From contig JAFCMP010000064.1 of the NCBI GenBank assembly GCA_017506865.1, forward strand, positions 1-64,000: 64,000 bases of DNA. The letters run 5' to 3'. This DNA is from Tribonema minus. Taxonomy: Eukaryota > Sar > Xanthophyceae > Tribonematales > Tribonemataceae. This document shows, one piece after another, positions 1-11,200 of the stretch; within the stretch, counting starts at the first letter, position 1, and every line of letters starts with the position of its first letter. The position numbers and the translations under genes are program-made. Under the pieces are notes generated by a model. The model worked only from the letters and a program-made list of their open reading frames with translations, had not been told where the DNA came from and made no database searches.

Positions 1-2304
1 CCCCGCCCCGCGCTGCCGACCGCTACACGATGTTGAAAGTATCGCCTCTACGCCGGCCGCTGGAAGTTGTGAGCAGCAACGTCGTCAGTAGAGAGTGAGC
101 CAGGGTGAATGCCCCGCTCCAGTGCTTCGCCAGCAGGTAGCGAGAGAGAGCCCGCAGGCAACGTCTCCGGCTGCTGCCGCATGTCGCTAGGGTCGCGACA
201 CTTCTTGGTGAGGCGCATCGATATGCGCGTAGGCCGTCCGTTGATGTCCACCAGAAGACACCGGCCTGCACACGCTCCCGCCGCTCTCCGCCGGGCCCGC
301 TAATATTATGCTATAGGGCCCATGCCATCTATCCAAGAGCTTCTTGCTAAAGAGTGTGCGCTTCGCCTTGTTGAACTCCCCGCCACTGGTGCCGGCTCCG
401 TGTCTGCAGATGCCGTATGCGTGCGCGGCACATGGTAGTACCACACTCGCTCACAGCGCTGAACGACTGACGTAGTACAAATGCCTCCGCGATCTCGGTG
501 TTCTCGCGGAGCACCTTAGCCCGTCGCAGCGCATGACGTTGGTTGGCAATGGTGTTGGCTGAGCGCTGCCGCTCAAGGATGTCGAACACTAGCTGTGACA
601 CTGAAGGATGTGTGCCAGGCTTGACCAAGGGCTGTTGAAGCTTGCCCAGTATGAGGTGTAGTGCGACGGCGGCCCTCGCGACCAGTAGCCAGAAGGAAGG
701 GGGTTGCGCCGGTGGCGCGGTTGTAGGCAGTGTTGTGGGCAAAACTGATATGAGGTAGCCAGTCCGCCCAATTGTTCTTGGCACTATCAACTAACATGGC
801 GAGCATCTGGGCTAGCTCCTGCATGAAACGCTCACACTTGCCGTTGCACTCAGGGTGGTATGCGGTAGTGGAAAGCTTCTTGACGCCCATCTGCTTGTAG
901 ACAGCTTGAGAAAGCTCTGCCATGAAGAGGCTGCCGCGGTCGCTGAGGAGCTTAGAAGGGGGGACCGTGACGAGTGCTGTGCTGGTTGACTAAAAACTTC
1001 AGCTGTGCCAGCAGCACTGTAGTCCCCAGGCTTGATGGGATAGCACCACACCCAGCCCGAAAACAGGCACATCACCACCAGTATGTACATGAAGCCGCCA
1101 GCACTGAGGGGTAGGGGGCCGAAGTGGTCAAGCGCTAGGCTATGAAAGGCGTAGGGGGGCCTCTCGCGCCATATAGTGGGCCAGCGAGACAGCTTGCCGG
1201 TGTGCTTGAACGCTTGGCAGGGCAGCAATGATTAACCCAGTAGTTGACGTCTAGGGTCCAAGAGGGCCACCAGCAGTGCGCGCGGGTGCGCTCCAATGTG
1301 CGTTTAATGCCCTGGTGGCCTGCCCAAGCTGAGCCGTGCATCGCCTCAAGAACTTGATCCCTAATGGACCGGGGAATGGCAAGCTGTGGAAGCGGGGATT
1401 CGGGGGTGTTGTGCACCAAGAGCTGAGCGTTGCCGCAGACGACAAGGCTGCACTGCAAGGCCCATTTCTGTACCTGGGCTGCAAGCGCCGCGTCTGCTGG
1501 CAGTCCTGCTCCAAGCAGCATGTTGCAAATTGGCCCCAGCTGAGCATCTGCGCGCTGCTCTCGCTGCCAGTCACCAGGCGTCATGACGCCCAGTTGAGGA
1601 TGCTCAGCGAAGCACTCCCATGCACCCGCCTCAGCGTCTGCCGCCTCAGCAAGCGCGGAAATCTGCTCCTCTCCCCCTCCTTGAAGCGCTGCTACCACCT
1701 CCGTGCAGATGTTGATGTACTCTGCTGTTGCAAATGCCTCCAGCCGCTCCCACTCGTGGGCCTGCAGGCAGTACGCCTCGAGCAGCCGCTCGCGCTCGCT
1801 CTCCTCTGCATCTTGTGGTGTAGCAGGGACAGGATTGCGGCTTGGCCCGTCGGCATTGCCGTGTGACGCGCCCTTCTTGTAGCGAATGGTGATGTTGAAG
1901 GCGCTGAGGAACTCGCTCCAGCGCGCGCCGCGCGCGGTGCGCTCGCGAAGGCTGTCGATGTACTGAAGAGCGCGGTGGTCGGTGTAGAGGACAAACGGCG
2001 TCCCCCACAGGATGTGTTTGAACTTCTTGATGCCGAAGACGATGGCGCCGGCTTCAAGGTCGGTAGTAGACCAGTTGCGCTCATTGGGTAGAGTCGCGCG
2101 AGATGTGAAGGCGATCGGTTGCTCCGCGCCGTCGTTGTTGGCCTGCGAGAGCACTGCGCCAAAGCCCTCCTTGCATGCGTCTGTGGCAAGGACAAAGGGG
2201 CGCTCGCCTGTGCTGGCGCGCGCGTTAGTCGGGGTACTGCATGCAAGTGTGAAGCGCCAGGGCTTCGTTGACCTCGCGGATGGCTTGCTGTTGAGCACTG
2301 CCAA
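1..2304 (-). pseudogene. RNase H and integrase part of the gypsy-like element (decayed, cut by window edge)
   Basis: RNase H is visible with FVLATDACKEGFGAVLSQ and FVLYTDHRALQYIDSL. The integrase zinc-binding region (HQGIKRTLERTRAHCWWP), the catalytic core (LALDHFGPLPLS and HPECNGKCERFMQ, containing the last acidic residue) and a C-terminal GPY-like module (LLDRWHGPYSIILAGP) follow in order. This part is broken in several places, unlike the upstream Pol. The region after the GPY-like module to base 1 is the element's 3' end, with the LTR still further left. Confidence 0.85.
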
Positions 2305-5300
2305 CTATGAAGTCCACCCCCTTGGCCATCAGATGGGTGAGCGGTGCTACCAGCTTGGCCATGTTCTGAATAAATCGCCGGTAGTAGTTTGCGAGGCCAA
2401 GCCACGCACGCAGCTGAGAGATGTTGCAGGGGATGGGCATCTCAAGTAGGGCTTGAACTTTGGATGGATCTGGCCTGATGCCATCAACGCCCACAATGTG
2501 CCCCAGGAACTTGATGTGCTTACACCCTATGTGCAGCTTGCTGGGGGCTAGCTTCATCCCATGATGCTCTAGGCGCTGAAAAAGGGCTTTGAGGTCGTCG
2601 AGGTGCTGAGCCGTGGATGTAGAGTGCACAATGACGTCGTCAATGTAGGGCTGGACGCGCTCTAGGCCGGAAAGCACCATCTGCATGAGGCGTGTAAAGT
2701 GCCCTGGCGCCCCCGCTGCCCCCTGTGGGCACCGTAGCCACTCATACAAGCCAAACGACGTGACCATGGCAGTGAGGGGGATGCTGTCTGCATCTATGGC
2801 ACTAGTGAAGTACCCACTGGTGATGTCCATGGTGGTGAAGACCTTTGAGCCCCCCAAACTATTGAGAAGATCCTCTATGTTGGGAATGGGGATCTGGGGG
2901 ATCTTGGTCTGGGCGTTCAGCTTCTTGTAGTTGACGGTGATTCGGGCAGTGCCATCAGGCTTGAGCACTGCCACCACTGGGGATGCCCACTCAGAGTTGG
3001 AAGGGCGGATGATGCCAGCAGCCAGCAGCTTGTCGATTTCGACCTTGACCAGAGCCGTCATTGCAGGAGAGTACCTATATGGACGGTCATGGTGCGGTGT
3101 GCTGCCCTCTTTGAGATCAAAGCGGAAGGGCAATGTGTTACAATGCCCTATGTCCCACTTGTCTTTTGAGAGCATTTTGCTGCTATACTGAGCGAGCAGT
3201 AGGCACAAACACGCCACCTGATCAACGTCCCATCCCTGCAGGTCAACGCGCACTGCCAGCATGTAGTCTGGCAAGTGCTTGCGTGCCTCAGCCAAAGCAG
3301 CATTAACCTTAGGGTCTTCGTGAACGTATGACCCCAAACTTAAGCCGCCGCTGTCAGGAATGTGTACTTTTGCGCTCCCACTAGGCTCAAAGTCAACGGC
3401 CTCACCGAGGTGTTGCTGCAGCGCCTCTCGCACGGCTGCTGCGCCCTTCGCAATAGTCGCGTCAGCGCTGCTGCCGGCGTCACCCTCCGGCTCCGCCTCG
3501 CAGCGCATAATGTCAGTGCGCAGGTCCAGCACAAAGATGTCCTCCTCCCTCCCAGCGCGCGCTGGCGCCGCCGCGGCGGCGCCTGCCGCGTGCGCGGGCT
3601 GCGCCGCTGTATCTCTTGTCACTGATGCTGCCGCTGCAGCATTGCTCCCACTAGCCGCTGCCGCATGCGCGGCGTCCTCAGACGCCGCTGCCGCTGCAGA
3701 GCGCTGCTGCGCCGCTGCCGCCTGTGCGGAGCTCGCCCACTCCACTGCGGTGGCCATGTGCACTGCGACTGGTTCAGCGCCAGCATGCGCCGCTGCTGCC
3801 GCAGTGCTCTGTTGAGTTGCCACTCCATGCGCGGCGCTGGTCGGCGCCGCGGCAGAATCAGCGTATGCCGCGACAGGCGCGGCGCCCGTAGGCGCCGCTG
3901 CCACCGCAGCGCTCCGCTGCGCGTCCGCCGCTTGGGTGGCGCTCGCCGGCGCCACCGAAGAGACTGCGCGCGCTGCAGCTGGCGCGGCGCCCACAGGCGC
4001 TGCTGCTGCTGCAGCACTCCCTGGTGTCACTGGTGCGCGCGAGGCGTGCGCCGACGCAGCCGCTACACCAGCAGCACGCGCCGCGACTGGCGCGGCGCCC
4101 TCGGGCGCCGCTGCCGTCGCAGCGCTCCGTCGCGCAACTGTTGCCTGCGCGACCTCCTTATGAGCCGCCCCTGAGGCAGCTTGGGCCGCAGCGCGCACGG
4201 TGCCAGCCGGCACCGATGCCGCCGCAGCGCCCCGGCATGCAGCCGCTGCCTGCGCAGCAGCAGCAGTGTCGCCGTGTAGGGGGCCAGAAGACGTCTCTTT
4301 TGTCGCAGAGCTCCGCGGCGCGGCCGCTGACTGCGCGGCACCCTGCGGCGCCGCGGCAGCAGCCCGCGGCGCACTGCGCGCAATGCCTGTATATGCTGCC
4401 GCCGCAGCAGCGCTTGCCGGCTCTGCTGCAGCAGCGCTCGCCGGCGCCGCCGTCGCAGCGCTCGCCGGCGCCGCCGCAGCTGCAGCAGCTTGTGCTTGAG
4501 GGGCGCGCGCTCCGCGCGCCACACGTCTGCGCGCCTCCTGTGCAAGAGCCACTCCATACTTGCCGAAAGCGTGGTGGGTGCCAGAATTGATGAGGGTTTG
4601 TACTGGATCTGGCAGCGACGATGCCGCCGCCTGGTCCACGACATCATGCAGCAATCCGCTCTGCAGCAGGATCCCCCCCAGTAGGTCCGCCATTTGCGGG
4701 CACACCGCGTTCGCCAGCATCTGTGAGTAGGCAGTGACGTCAGGCGGCTCTGGAGCATCCCACTTGTACGAGGTGGGGAAGCTGTGAATGGCGCGCAGCG
4801 CATGCCAGGGTAGGTACTCCGCGCGCGCGTGCTCAGCCGGGTCCTGCGTAGCATCCTGTGGTCGCACGTCCATGTTAGGCTGCAGGTTTCGGCGGTATGT
4901 GCAGCCGCGAATGGTCGGCGCGGGGCCGTCCATAGAGTGCACCTGTTTGGCCTTAGTGTTGCGGCCAACTGTTGCAAAGAAGTCGCGCCGCTGACCGTTG
5001 GAGTCAAGCACGTCGCTGGTGACGTTGCGCACGGTGTCGTACTCAGCTTGCTGCTTGGCATATGTCAGCAACTGCACTGCCTGGTGCATAGACGCCTGCA
5101 TGCGCGCGCTGTCGTGCTCGCCAGTGCCAGGTCGCCCCAGCAGCCAAAACACACGCGTGCGCGTCTGAGCAATGCGGCTGTCTGCACCAGTGATCACTAG
5201 CTCCTGCTGCACCGTGAAGCCGCCGTGTGCTGCGCAGCGCAGAAACTCCGCCAGCTCCGGTGCCGCCCTAAGGCCCGGAACATTTTCAATCTGCAGTAGT

Positions 5301-8077
5301 CGGCAGGTCTCTGCGCCCATTGCTACCTCCAGCATGTAGTAGAGGTGCTCCATGCCCAAAGCCGTCTCCCCCTCCCCTGCTGTTGAGAACTTCTGGCAGG
5401 GGGGGCCCCCTAATAAGACCTCGGCGCGCAGCCGCCTCATATCTGCAATGAGCTCTGCGCGCGTAGATGGGTCCGCCATATCCCGGCGGCGGACGTCCGT
5501 ATGAGGGTGATTCTCCTTGTATATCCGAAGAGCGCGCTCCTCAGAGTCAACGGCGAGCTTGACGTTCAAGTAGGGCTGGAGCCCCTCCGCCAGGCCGCCA
5601 GCGCCGCAGTAAACGTCTACCGCCGTGGCGCGCGCGTTCGGGTCTCGTTCCAGCACGCTGTCAGTTACCTCACGTAGCGGCCGCGCCTTGCCCAGCACGG
5701 TGCCACGTGGCAGCGAGACGGGCTCCCCCCGCTGCTCGAGCTTGACCGGCTTGGCATGCAGCCCAACCGTCAGCTCGCGTGTGTACATGTGATTCAGGAA
5801 TTCCTCCGCGATGGTCACATGTGCTGTGTCCAGTTCTCCCGGGCAGGAGACGACAGGTGTGATCCCATCAGACTCCATCACTTGAACCCAAACTGTCTGC
5901 ACACCATGTTCAAGGCCATCTAGCTCTGTTGCGACGCGCACTACTGCCACCCAATCGCGTTCCTCCCCGTAGGTGTACACTGGGACTTTGGGACTGAAGC
6001 TGGGGGTGGGCTCTGCTGATGGCTCGCCATACACGTATGTGGGCCCACTGCCACTATGACTTGCATGCCACTTATGTCTGCTGATGTGGTCACGCCCAAT
6101 GATGATGTCGTGTGGCAGATGTGGTACAATGAGCGCCAGCTGAGTGAAAGCTACCCCGTCTGGGCCATCAGCCTCAAAGTGAAGCGCTACAGCGTGGGTG
6201 ACGCGCTGTGGCTTCTTGGATGTGTCAACACCGGCTACTGCCCTAGGTTTGCTGAGTTGGTGGACATCCCGTTGCTCTATGGCTCCTGATGCAACTAATT
6301 TGCGGAATGCTTGCTCCCTGATGGCAGTAACTGAGGCCCCAGTGTCCCAGAGAATGTCCCTAGAAAACTTGCAACGTAGTGCGCGCGCAGAGCGTAAACG
6401 GGCCTTGAACCTAGAGTGCACGTCAGTATAGAGTTTGCCCCTTACGTTGGGCATGCTTGCCTGCTGTGGTACAGGTAGTACTGCGGCCTCCATCGCTGCC
6501 ACCTCAGCGTAGTATGCCAAGACCGCCCCGTCATCAGCTCCGTCCTCCGGCGCCCACATGGCCAGTATCTCGAAGCAGCGCTCAACAGTGCGCGCCTCCT
6601 CTGCCATGGCTATCTCCACCGCTGTCAGGCCCGCCTCGCCGTCCAGCACCTCGTCGATGGCGCCAAGGGTCTCTGCCGCCGGCGCCCAGCTGCGCATCCG
6701 CCGCTGCGGCTCAGGTTGAGCCGTGCCATCCACCTTGAAAGCATGAAGCCGCTGCAGAGCTATCAGCCTGCGCTGCTGCTCCGCTGCAAAGGCGGCGTCG
6801 TCGGCGGCGTGCGCCGCCGCAGCAGCGTCGCCGCCGCTGAGTGGTGCTGAAGGCGGTCTTGAGGAATGTGTGGGAGTCGCAGTTGATGTCAGAGTTGAAG
6901 TTGGTGTAGAAGATGGAGTTGTCGTGTGTCGTGTCGCAGCAGCTGCTGCAGTCGCCAAATGTGGCGCCGTTGCCGGCGCAGAAGTTGCAGTTGTAGTCGT
7001 GCTGCAGCTACTCACTGCTGGTGCTGGTGGTATCCTCACCCCCCCTTGCGATGACGCGTGCGCGCCAACTCCATGACCCGCCGCAGCATGCACGGGTCTC
7101 CATGCTGGAGTACCAAGCTCCTGAATAGGGCTGAGGGGTGCTACCGGCTGTCGAGCGCGCTGCTCCTGCTGCAGGCGCTCCGCGCGCGCGCGCCGTAGCC
7201 GCGCGCCGCTGGACTTACGTCGCCCCAAAATAGGCCATCGCTGTACAGTCGTAGTTGTTGTCGCCGGCGACTGTGCAGCACCATCAGGCGCCGCCAACGC
7301 CGCCGGTCTCCATCGCGCCGTTGCTGCTTGAGCAGCGTTCGTGGGCGCCTCCTCAGCAGCAGCGCTCAACGGAAGCTGCGCCGTCGTAACGCTCTGCTGC
7401 GCAGCTGCTGCGTGGGCGGCGCTCGCCGCTGCTGCAGAAGCTGCATGCACTGCAGACAGCGCAGCGCCCAAAGGTGCCGCTGCTGCCGCAGCGTTCCGTG
7501 GTGCTGCTGGTGCGAGCGCGGCGCGTCGCGGCGCCGCCACACCAGAAGCACGCGCCGCGACTGGCGCGGCGCCCGAGGGCGCTGCTGCCATCGCAACGCC
7601 CCGCTGCGCGTCATCCTCTTGGGCGGCGCCCGACGGCGCCACTGAAGAAGCTGCGCGCGCCGCTTGCGCGACGTCCATAGACACCGCTGCTGCCGCAGCC
7701 CTCCGTGGTGCTGTTGGTGCGTGCGCGGCGCGCGCAGGCACCGCCAAACCAGCAGCACGCGCCGCGACCGGCGCGGTGCCCGAGGGCGCCGCTGCCATCG
7801 CAGCGCTTCGTTGCGCGTCAGCCGTTTGGGCGGCGCTCACCGGCACCCTCGCAGAAGCCGCGCGTGCTGCAGCTTGCGCGACGTCAGTAGGCGCCGCTGC
7901 TGCCACAGCACTCCGTAGTGCCTCTGGTGCGTGCGCGGCGCGCCGCGGCGCCGCCACACCAGAAGTACGCGCTGCGACTGGCGCGGCGCCCGAGGGCGCC
8001 GCTGCCATCGCAGCGCTCCGCTGCGCGTCAGCTGCTTGGGCGGCGCTCGCCGTCGCCCCCGCAGACGTCGCGCGCAC
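2225..8077 (-). CDS. pol: Pol polyprotein, N-terminal part: protease - cytosine-5 methyltransferase - reverse transcriptase
   Basis: One open frame of about 1,950 codons. The first ~250 residues are Ala-rich tandem repeats. A retropepsin-like site (ILWDTGASVTAI) lies near residue 575. A complete-looking C5-methyltransferase spans roughly residues 812-1139, followed by a second Ala-rich repeat block. The reverse transcriptase follows at about residues 1620-1870, with the TMDITSGYF motif and YIDD catalytic site, then FLGHIVG and LGLANYYRRFI, typical of Ty3/gypsy. RT copies the element RNA, the protease matures the polyproteins, and the methyltransferase is predicted to act on cytosines in DNA. 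The unbroken frame through all three enzymes argues that the methyltransferase belongs to the element and is not a later chance insertion. Its expression mode relative to Gag is not visible. Confidence 0.9.
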   Translation of the reverse strand: MRATSAGATASAAQAADAQRSAAMAAAPSGAAPVAARTSGVAAPRRAAHAPEALRSAVAAAAPTDVAQAAARAASARVPVSAAQTADAQRSAAMAAAPSGTAPVAARAAGLAVPARAAHAPTAPRRAAAAAVSMDVAQAARAASSVAPSGAAQEDDAQRGVAMAAAPSGAAPVAARASGVAAPRRAALAPAAPRNAAAAAAPLGAALSAVHAASAAAASAAHAAAAQQSVTTAQLPLSAAAEEAPTNAAQAATARWRPAALAAPDGAAQSPATTTTTVQRWPILGRRKSSGARLRRARAERLQQEQRARQPVAPLSPIQELGTPAWRPVHAAAGHGVGAHASSQGGVRIPPAPAVSSCSTTTTATSAPATAPHLATAAAAATRHTTTPSSTPTSTLTSTATPTHSSRPPSAPLSGGDAAAAAHAADDAAFAAEQQRRLIALQRLHAFKVDGTAQPEPQRRMRSWAPAAETLGAIDEVLDGEAGLTAVEIAMAEEARTVERCFEILAMWAPEDGADDGAVLAYYAEVAAMEAAVLPVPQQASMPNVRGKLYTDVHSRFKARLRSARALRCKFSRDILWDTGASVTAIREQAFRKLVASGAIEQRDVHQLSKPRAVAGVDTSKKPQRVTHAVALHFEADGPDGVAFTQLALIVPHLPHDIIIGRDHISRHKWHASHSGSGPTYVYGEPSAEPTPSFSPKVPVYTYGEERDWVAVVRVATELDGLEHGVQTVWVQVMESDGITPVVSCPGELDTAHVTIAEEFLNHMYTRELTVGLHAKPVKLEQRGEPVSLPRGTVLGKARPLREVTDSVLERDPNARATAVDVYCGAGGLAEGLQPYLNVKLAVDSEERALRIYKENHPHTDVRRRDMADPSTRAELIADMRRLRAEVLLGGPPCQKFSTAGEGETALGMEHLYYMLEVAMGAETCRLLQIENVPGLRAAPELAEFLRCAAHGGFTVQQELVITGADSRIAQTRTRVFWLLGRPGTGEHDSARMQASMHQAVQLLTYAKQQAEYDTVRNVTSDVLDSNGQRRDFFATVGRNTKAKQVHSMDGPAPTIRGCTYRRNLQPNMDVRPQDATQDPAEHARAEYLPWHALRAIHSFPTSYKWDAPEPPDVTAYSQMLANAVCPQMADLLGGILLQSGLLHDVVDQAAASSLPDPVQTLINSGTHHAFGKYGVALAQEARRRVARGARAPQAQAAAAAAAPASAATAAPASAAAAEPASAAAAAAYTGIARSAPRAAAAAPQGAAQSAAAPRSSATKETSSGPLHGDTAAAAQAAAACRGAAAASVPAGTVRAAAQAASGAAHKEVAQATVARRSAATAAAPEGAAPVAARAAGVAAASAHASRAPVTPGSAAAAAAPVGAAPAAARAVSSVAPASATQAADAQRSAAVAAAPTGAAPVAAYADSAAAPTSAAHGVATQQSTAAAAAHAGAEPVAVHMATAVEWASSAQAAAAQQRSAAAAASEDAAHAAAASGSNAAAAASVTRDTAAQPAHAAGAAAAAPARAGREEDIFVLDLRTDIMRCEAEPEGDAGSSADATIAKGAAAVREALQQHLGEAVDFEPSGSAKVHIPDSGGLSLGSYVHEDPKVNAALAEARKHLPDYMLAVRVDLQGWDVDQVACLCLLLAQYSSKMLSKDKWDIGHCNTLPFRFDLKEGSTPHHDRPYRYSPAMTALVKVEIDKLLAAGIIRPSNSEWASPVVAVLKPDGTARITVNYKKLNAQTKIPQIPIPNIEDLLNSLGGSKVFTTMDITSGYFTSAIDADSIPLTAMVTSFGLYEWLRCPQGAAGAPGHFTRLMQMVLSGLERVQPYIDDVIVHSTSTAQHLDDLKALFQRLEHHGMKLAPSKLHIGCKHIKFLGHIVGVDGIRPDPSKVQALLEMPIPCNISQLRAWLGLANYYRRFIQNMAKLVAPLTHLMAKGVDFIVGSAQQQAIREVNEALALHTCMQYPD
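3540..4500 (-). repeat. Ala-rich coding tandem repeat between methyltransferase and RT
   Basis: A diverged version of the same unit as the N-terminal block is visible at about 3,877 and 4,087, again 210 bp apart. The methyltransferase therefore lies between two low-complexity blocks of common origin, which look like flexible linkers. Confidence 0.7.
4660..5640 (-). other. Cytosine-5 DNA methyltransferase domain inside Pol
   Basis: The canonical C5-methyltransferase motifs appear in order: motif I DVYCGAGGLAEG (AdoMet binding, about 5,610), motif IV GGPPCQKFSTAG with the catalytic Cys (about 5,400), motif VI ENVPG with the catalytic Glu (about 5,280), motif VIII QTRTRVF (about 5,160) and motif X ANAVCPQMA (about 4,700). 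The order I-IV-VI-VIII-X is the standard, non-permuted one. The length of about 325 residues matches compact Dcm-like or catalytic-domain-only enzymes. The interval between VIII and X, where target recognition resides, is short. No BAH, CXXC, PWWP or other eukaryotic maintenance-enzyme domains are visible. All key residues are present. Retroelement-borne C5-methyltransferases are known from Klebsormidium and Symbiodinium; I cannot tell whether this one shares their origin. Confidence 0.93.
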
Positions 8078-8110
8078 TGCAGCTTGCGCGACGCCCGCAG
8101 GCGCCGCTGC
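7330..8110 (-). repeat. Ala-rich coding tandem repeat, N-terminal block of Pol
   Basis: A unit of about 207-210 bp (69-70 codons) recurs. The same GGCGCGG(C/T)GCCCGAGGGCGC core is at about 7,561, 7,768 and 7,978. It encodes low-complexity Ala/Pro/Arg sequence such as SGAAPVAARASGVAAP. Multiples of three bases keep the frame open. Confidence 0.8.
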
Positions 8111-8221
8111 TGCCGCAGCGTCTCTGACTGTCGTCGGGGGGAGGGCGTCACTCCCCCCCCCAGTGACACTAGAGGCTCCAAGTGCTCCCCCCCAGCCAGG
8201 AGTGGGCTGGGGGTCGCACCC

Positions 8222-11200
8222 CTAGGTGCCCCTGTTGCCACTGTTGCCACGGCCGCCGCGGCCGTAGCCGCCCCCGTAGCGGTTGTAGCTCCTGCCACCG
8301 CCAGCGCCACTTCCGCTTCCACCATCTGCGGAATCTCTGCCGCGCGGGCCCTGAAGCGAGGAGGCATCGCCGCTGTTGAAAGCACGTATGCGCGACCGGA
8401 GTGCCTGCCACGTCGTCTGGTTCGTAGGCGCAAATTTCTGCACCAGTGGGCGTTGTACTGCTGCCGCTGCCCAACCTGCGTGGTTGAATGCCTCCGAGCA
8501 TGCGCTGAACAGGTGATCACCGCCGCAGTTGTAGCACCCCAGCGCGTTACCCCGCGCCCGCTCCGAGCTGGTGAATTTCTCCTCCACCACTGCCAACAGA
8601 GCCATGGAGTTCAGTGTCACTGATTCACGCTGCTGCCTGCGCCTCCTGTCGCCCAGCGCGTAATCATTGGTGCCACCGCCACCATTGCCGCCACTTAGAC
8701 CGCTGGCGCCTCCGCCTGAGCCCGTGCTGAGTGTCTCGGGGTATATAGAGTAGCCGGCGGGTGCGCCGCTGGCGAGATGCTGCACGGAGCGGTGCGCCTT
8801 GAGCGCCTCAAGCGCCTGGTGCATGCTGTAGCGTGTGTGGCGGTTGATGATGTCCCGAATGTTGTCCTGCGCGGCAATTGTTGGGTATTGCCTGTTTACC
8901 AAGCCCGTAAGAGCTTGGACGCGTAGGTTGTCGTTTGTCGGGTCGATCATTGCGGACAGGTTGCACTTGGACTGCATGTAGTTGAGCGCATCACGGAATG
9001 GCGTGTCTTTGCGCACCGCCACGCGTAACAGGTCCGCCGCAATGCGAGAAGGCTGACCTTGCTGGAAGTGCTCCCCCAGTTGTTCCATGAGCCACTTGTA
9101 GAGCTGCAGGTCTCTCGTGCCAGCCGCCACTCCCCGTGCGCCCTCCGCGATCCATTGTTCTGCCTGCTCGCGCACCGTTGCTGCTGCCGGATGCGAGCCC
9201 CGTAAGGCGACACACAGGCCCATGGTAAAGGGGGCCAGCCATTCGCAACCAAAGTCGTCCTCCCTGTTGAGCACCTGCGGCAGCTTGGCCTTCTGACGCG
9301 CGAGTGAGCAGGCGTGGCGCAGGTGCACCAGCAGTTGACTGCCAATCTGCCACACGACATACTCGTCGCCGCGGTTTACAGGCGTGAGGCCATGGAACAG
9401 CTTGTCCAAGTCTGCCGGTACACGGCGCAGAGCCCAGCCATCACGATCAAAGTTGTCGTCACGGCTGCCTCCACTGCCGCCACCACCAGCGCCACCTGCA
9501 CCACCGCCGCCTCCACCGCCGCCGCCGCTGCCGCCGCCAGAGGCTGCGCCAACCGGTACAGTGCCCCGGGGCGATCTAGAGGGGCCGCTGCCGCCTCCGC
9601 CACCGCCGTCGCCGTCGCCGCCGGCGCCGCCTCCGGCGCCGCCGCTGCCTGCAGCGCCGCCGCTGCTGCCGGCGCCGCGGGCTGCGGCGCCAAAGTCGCT
9701 GCTGCCGCCGTCCGCGAGGGTGGCAGCAGGCAAGGCAGTTGGCGCAGCAGTCGTCGACGGCCTCTGCTGGGTAGCCGCTGCTTGCATAGTACCTGGGGCG
9801 GCCGCCATTGCGGCCGTTGGCGCCGCCGATAGGCCAGCGTTGACCCTCCGTAGCTGCTGAGCCTCTGCCGTAGCTGCATCGCGCTGCATAGTAAGTGTCA
9901 TCAGAGCCTGATGGAAGTGGCTCTGATCTGCTGCATGCTGCAGCTGCAGCTGAGCGTCGGGCTTCATAGTGGGCTGCGCTGTGGGTGCCAAAGTCGCATC
10001 CGACGAGTCAGCAGCGTAGCTGCTTGTTACACGTTCCAGTTGTTGACGCAGTGGCCGGGCGTCAGCGCCGCCAGCAGGAATGGTCGGCGCCGCCGATGCG
10101 CTCGGCGACACGTGCTTTCCAGGCCCAGCCAATGGTGCAGCGTATGGCGCAATGGGCGGTCGTGCCACGCTGCTGCTGCGGATCGTACTAAGCGGCACTG
10201 CCGGGCCGCTGGTGCTGAAGTCTGCTACTGACACGCTGTCCTCGGGAGCCACACTGGGTGCTGCGCTGCCAAAGTTGCTACCCACAGAGTGGAAGGATGT
10301 CTCATACGCCGTTGTGGTACGACGCTGCGCATCAAGCATCGCAACTTTAGTGCCCACCTCAAATAGCTGGCGCCGCATGTCCCCCACGCCCGCTGCAGCG
10401 TTGTTGTGCCGCCGCAGCAGATCCTCGTGCCGCGCGATCACCTCCTCCATGCGCTTTTGCCCCTGCGCAACCTCCGCTGCCACTCCTGACAGGCGCTCAC
10501 CCATGTGGATCAGCCGCAACTCCGCAGTCGCGACCCTCTCACCGACCTCCGCGATGCTCTCCGCGATGGCCGCCATGTCTCCTTGTATGACAGGAATCAC
10601 ATCCTGTACCAGCGCGTCCATGTCGCGCTGTGATGCTGCACCGCCTGCGATGGTGGGGCCACTCCCCATCTGCGCCAGTGCACTAGCGTGCTCCGCCAGC
10701 TGCATCTGGTGCCTGCGCAGCGATGTGTCGATACCGGGCAAGTTGTGCGTAATTACCATGCACAGATCCTGCCCCATGAGAGAGGTGGTGTTGGCCACCC
10801 CTGCGAGCCCCCCTTTGAGGCTGGTTACCTCGGACTGCAGGTACTGCAACTCCATGTTGAGCTGCAAGTCCAAGTCCTCCTCGGCAGTCATATGCCCCAC
10901 CATCGCAGCTTCCTTTCGCTGCTCCTCCTGCTCCATTTCACGCTCCCTAGGAGAGGGCACCGCGTCCATTGCGGGCCCAGATCCCATCGGGCGGATGACC
11001 AGGTGCTTCGGGTTGTCGGCGAGGGCGCCAAGAAGTCCTGTGGGTCCAGAAGGCTTGCCGCCAGACTCGTGCCCCCAGTCGGCAGCAGCACTGTCTGCCC
11101 ACTCCACCAAAGCGTGGTCAGCGACAGATACTGGACCTGAAGTGGTGTCGCTGCTCCCGATGGTGGACAAGTGGTGCGGAGCCGCCGCAGCAGCGTCAGT

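Noticed and set aside
7341-8225. Long Ala-rich plus-strand frames opposite Pol
   Set aside because: Shadows of the GC-rich Ala repeats of Pol; no independent domain or start context.
9384-9860. Proline-rich plus-strand open frame
   Set aside because: Exact antisense of the Gly-rich linker of Gag; composition explains it.
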